From JAFGED01 sp964551295 (GTDB lineage: Bacteria > Chloroflexota > Anaerolineae > B4-G1): a DNA stretch of 6,532 nt. A program made the translations under genes and the position numbers. Of the stretch, positions 5,301 through 6,532 are shown piece after piece (the first letter of the stretch is position 1; each line of letters opens with the position of its first letter). The DNA is taken from the NCBI GenBank assembly GCA_964551295.1, contig CAZKDJ010000221.1:1-6532 (forward strand), written 5' to 3'. The notes under the pieces are model-generated. The model saw only the letters and a program-made list of their open reading frames with translations. It was not told the origin of the DNA and did no database searches.

Positions 5301-6532
5301 TTCGAACGTAGTTATTCCACCATGAGGATCCGTGCGAGTCAGTAAATTGCCCTGATCATCCCATGTGAGGGTCGCCATTGTGCCGACTTCATCAGCCATA
5401 TGGCTTGGATAGAAATCGTCATCCAGCGCAACGGTGGTCACGTGGCCCAATCCATCAACAAGACTGGTTACAATCCCATACTGATTGTATTCCACGGACA
5501 TCGTCTCGCCTTCTGGGTTTGTGATTGAGGTCTTGTGGCCATTACCATCATACATGAAGCTTGTGATGTGCCCCAGGTCGTTTGTCTCGGTCAACCGATT
5601 GCCATTGGAGTCATAAGTATATATGTTCGTTCGGCTCAACGGATCGGTGTGACTAAGGGGCTTCCCCCAGCCATCGTACGCTGTCGTTTCGGTACCACCA
5701 TCCGGATTGGTCACCGTCGTCGCACGGTCCTCCACGTCATAGATGTACTGAAACGTGTTGCCCACCGCGTCTGTCTCGCTCTTCAGCCGCCCGTCCGGGT
5801 AATACGTGGCGGTCGCCGCCGTCACTCCCCGCGGGTCATCCACCCCCAGGAAAAAGTGATCTGGATTGTAGTGATAGACGACCGGCGTCACCACCCCCGG
5901 CAGGTGTACCTCCACCAAGTCTCCCGCCGCGTCGTATGCGTACTCGTATTCGTTCCCCAGCGAGTCGGTCACCACCGTGATGCGATCCTGCGCGTCCCGC
6001 GTGAACGCGACCGCCATCCCACCCACGCTGCTGGTGATGCCATCGGGCGTGAACGTCAGCACGTTGTCGTTCAGGTCCGTGATCGACCGCAGCTTGCCGT
6101 CCGTCCCCATCTCGAACTCTCTGCCGTACGGATCGGTGTACACGTAGCCGCTGACACTCTCCTGGTACGGCCCGCCGGGAAAGCAGAACCACTGCCCCCC
6201 GGAAGCGACCACCACCCCGCACGCCTTCGGCTTGAGGCTGCCGTACACCCCCGCCTCTGGCATGTAGCGGGGCACCGAAAGGAAGAACACCGTCTCTGGA
6301 TGGAAATAGTACGTCACCCGCTTCCCGTCCGGCATCGTCAGCGTCACGTTGTGATCCGGGTCTACCTCCAGCTTGGGATTCCCGATCGCCAGCGACCAGC
6401 CGTGCCCAAAATCGCCCACCTGGTTCCGCTCAAGACTATCGTACGTCCGCCCCACCACGATGGGCAGTCCCGCCAGCGGCACCGTCAGGTCGGTCACCGT
6501 AAAGCGCACCCGCCCTGGCTTGTACTCTCCCT
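2385..6532 (-). CDS. Rhs/YD-repeat polymorphic toxin with C-terminal NucA/NucB-type DNase domain, 5' end outside the window
   Basis: The frame stays open to the window edge. The GTG at 6509 (residue 1 in this numbering, 1374 residues to the TAG) has no nearby ribosome binding site, and in-frame codons upstream read GEYKPGRV, so the true N-terminus is beyond the window. Residues ~1-60 (TVTDLTVPLAGLPIVVGRTYDS, then GDFGHGWSL) are the usual entry into an Rhs shell. About forty YD repeats of roughly 21 residues follow (~150-1110), then the Rhs-associated core (~1112-1186: GQRYDDLTGLYYLRARYYD, NRYVYAAANPVNYADPSG). In this family the repeats form a hollow shell enclosing the C-terminal toxin. The tip (1187-1374) is unrelated to Rhs and resembles NucA/NucB nucleases. 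Export signals and delivery domains are not visible. Oddities are a CCSCC insertion in the core, loss of the first DPxG motif, and a GC step near 5640-5820. A ComJ-like gene follows at once. The Rhs assignment is near certain; DNase activity is inferred from family motifs. Confidence 0.95.
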   Translation of the reverse strand, partial: GEYKPGRVRFTVTDLTVPLAGLPIVVGRTYDSLERNQVGDFGHGWSLAIGNPKLEVDPDHNVTLTMPDGKRVTYYFHPETVFFLSVPRYMPEAGVYGSLKPKACGVVVASGGQWFCFPGGPYQESVSGYVYTDPYGREFEMGTDGKLRSITDLNDNVLTFTPDGITSSVGGMAVAFTRDAQDRITVVTDSLGNEYEYAYDAAGDLVEVHLPGVVTPVVYHYNPDHFFLGVDDPRGVTAATATYYPDGRLKSETDAVGNTFQYIYDVEDRATTVTNPDGGTETTAYDGWGKPLSHTDPLSRTNIYTYDSNGNRLTETNDLGHITSFMYDGNGHKTSITNPEGETMSVEYNQYGIVTSLVDGLGHVTTVALDDDFYPSHMADEVGTMATLTWDDQGNLLTRTDPHGGITTFEYDTYGNLITETNPAGDTIVFTYDSLGHQLSRTDARGNTTTYTYDALGRIVSVTDALSQTTIYKHDANGNVVALTDAMSRTTTYACDAKNQLTAIGYPDGLSETYAYNWRGNVVTETNRAGSITRYEYDLAGQLVGVVSAVGTSDQVSISYTYDGAGRRITEADPLGNVTTYAYDDFGRVISTTNSLDQITTYEYDEASNLVAITDANGRRTSYEYNARGQPTLTTYTDGSTEHRGYDERGLLVSRTDPGGKTTTYTYDKQGQMQSVVNPLSNTVSYAHDAVGNVVVITDANDHQILLEYDPLNRLTRKTWPDGSFEMFSYDAVGNLVQYYLTDEQVNTYEYDERNQLTGISYFDGRTVHITYTPTGRKRTVLDSHGFTLYEYDGLDRLCKVTNPDGETVQYSYDAAGNQLSLTTSAGTTLYAYDHEHRLVSVTNSLSETTTFGYDDVGMLTRMALPNGIVVNFGYDALNRMTSVVQKDAGGIMLASYEYVLDAVGNRLSMTEADGRTTDWSYDGDYRLISETQSEASGAVVRESTYTYDPAGNRTSMIVSGVRTDYLYNEMDQLVSADDAQYIYDGRGNLVGIGDDTGAVVYEYDAADRLVSVQLPDGTQVGYGYDWQGRRVRQETGTGVTNFIWDENSRYGDIVLETDGNGVPIASYVVAGQSVIAQTQGSVSSYYLTDGQRNTRMLVDIEGNIVHEYAYDAYGNLLGGVGEGNPYLYTGQRYDDLTGLYYLRARYYDSRTGCFLSQDKAECCSCCSVDRPIDVNRYVYAAANPVNYADPSGCTSTTLEWSFINWEMMKRSLTEIVGALAIGAAVACKYRYVLSVVYALSYNRLGLEQMELTWPGWNPCQIGILLYPAPRTPAIAAHTVYAQARGRPMLLFYNGPLNPLTLANRAIACPPGKHAPLSCEEYPYASTLFGGVGALTTGVPLAEQHIQGGLLNTFYQRDLRYEPGAAFAAVVVPYYMPGVTP
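2388..2954 (-). other. Toxin tip: NucA/NucB-type DNase domain
   Basis: This region codes for residues 1186-1374 after the DPSG that closes the Rhs core. Residues 1206-1235 are hydrophobic. The nuclease-like part is ~1260-1374: ANRAIACPPG (1296-1305), C1312, EEYPYAST (1313-1320), a GG at 1322-1323, IQGGLLNTFYQRD (1339-1351) and a final strand FAAVVVPYY. From memory, secreted actinobacterial relatives read CDEYPFAST...QGG...FY, and Bacillus NucB has DEWP followed by NRGAG at the same relative places. The acidic pair before the aromatic-Pro is thought to be in the active site. C1302 and C1312 may be disulfide bonded. The cleaved substrate would be DNA in the target cell. Other nuclease folds cannot be excluded without a profile search. 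Confidence 0.78.
2952..3176 (-). other. Rhs-associated core with atypical cysteine-rich insertion
   Basis: Residues ~1112-1186 hold the most conserved part of Rhs proteins: GQRYDDLTGLYYLRARYYD (1124-1142), TGCFLSQD (1145-1152) and NRYVYAAANPVNYADPSG (1169-1186). The usual first DPxG is replaced by DKAE (1152-1155). The two aspartates are 31 residues apart, against 22 in the DPxG-x18-DPxG arrangement that supports self-cleavage in enterobacterial Rhs proteins. The extra length carries ECCSCCS (1155-1161). Confidence 0.85.
3027..3044 (-). repeat. 9-base tandem duplication encoding CCSCCS
   Basis: On the coding strand TGCTGTAGC (3036-3044) is followed directly by TGCTGTAGT (3027-3035), which differ in one base. 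Each copy encodes Cys-Cys-Ser, giving residues 1156-1161. The near identity suggests a fairly recent slippage or duplication inside the Rhs core. Confidence 0.8.
3177..6062 (-). repeat. YD-repeat array forming the Rhs shell
   Basis: About forty divergent units of roughly 21 residues follow the pattern T..YTYD..GN....T...G, for example TTTYTYDALGRIVSVTDA and TTYAYDDFGRVISTTNS. The repeats are clear in the protein but diverged in the DNA, with only short shared words such as TAGGTGTATGTGGT (plus strand), so recent array expansion is not evident. Such repeats build the beta-sheet cocoon that encloses the toxin tip. Confidence 0.9.

Noticed and set aside
5836..6222. 128-codon minus-strand frame within the Rhs gene
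   Set aside because: Arg/Gly-rich alternate-frame shadow of the GC-rich 5' part of the Rhs frame.
6507..6509. GTG as the true start of the Rhs protein
   Set aside because: The frame continues upstream without a stop to the window edge and the upstream residues fit an Rhs shell entry. The purine-rich GGGAGAG is too far from the GTG to serve as its ribosome binding site.

Overview
The window holds three genes in a row, all on the minus strand. Read in the direction of transcription they are: the 3' part of a very large Rhs/YD-repeat protein (window positions 6532 down to 2385), a small membrane-anchored protein (2357 to 1776), and the 5' part of a secreted DUF11-type protein (1582 to 1). Both outer genes run off the window. 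Nothing on the plus strand looks like a real gene.

The centrepiece is a polymorphic-toxin cassette. The Rhs protein has a shell of roughly forty YD repeats, then a recognisable Rhs-associated core, then a C-terminal tip of about 190 residues that is not Rhs. That tip carries the signature of the NucA/NucB DNase family: a CEEYPYAST block, then a GG, then IQGGLLNTFY, then a closing hydrophobic strand. Only 27 bases downstream, behind a good ribosome binding site, lies a protein resembling ComJ/Nin. In Bacillus subtilis ComJ/Nin is the inhibitor of the NucA nuclease. The cassette therefore looks like a NucA-type DNase warhead on an Rhs delivery protein, with a ComJ/Nin-type immunity protein beside it. 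The predicted immunity protein has an N-terminal transmembrane anchor that probably faces its inhibitor domain outward.

The third gene encodes an exported protein with a signal peptide, a DUF11 repeat and a four-cysteine segment. Two short repeat elements lie inside its coding sequence and both keep the frame: a 45-base direct-repeat-bounded insert, and a 27-base perfect palindrome that falls exactly on codon boundaries. A GC-rich inverted repeat sits just upstream of its ribosome binding site.

Base composition is a mosaic. The DUF11 gene and the 5' part of the Rhs gene are roughly 65 to 70 percent GC. Most of the Rhs shell, the immunity gene and the intergenic gap are nearer 50 percent. The change inside the Rhs gene falls at about 5640 to 5820. 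This fits replacement of the 3' end of an Rhs gene by recombination.

The organism is a high-GC, probably environmental bacterium. The DUF11 domain architecture and the GATTGGA-type and TCCTGAGCG...GAAGGA-type short repeats recall uncultivated Chloroflexota (Anaerolineae and relatives). That is an impression from memory, not a demonstrated assignment.
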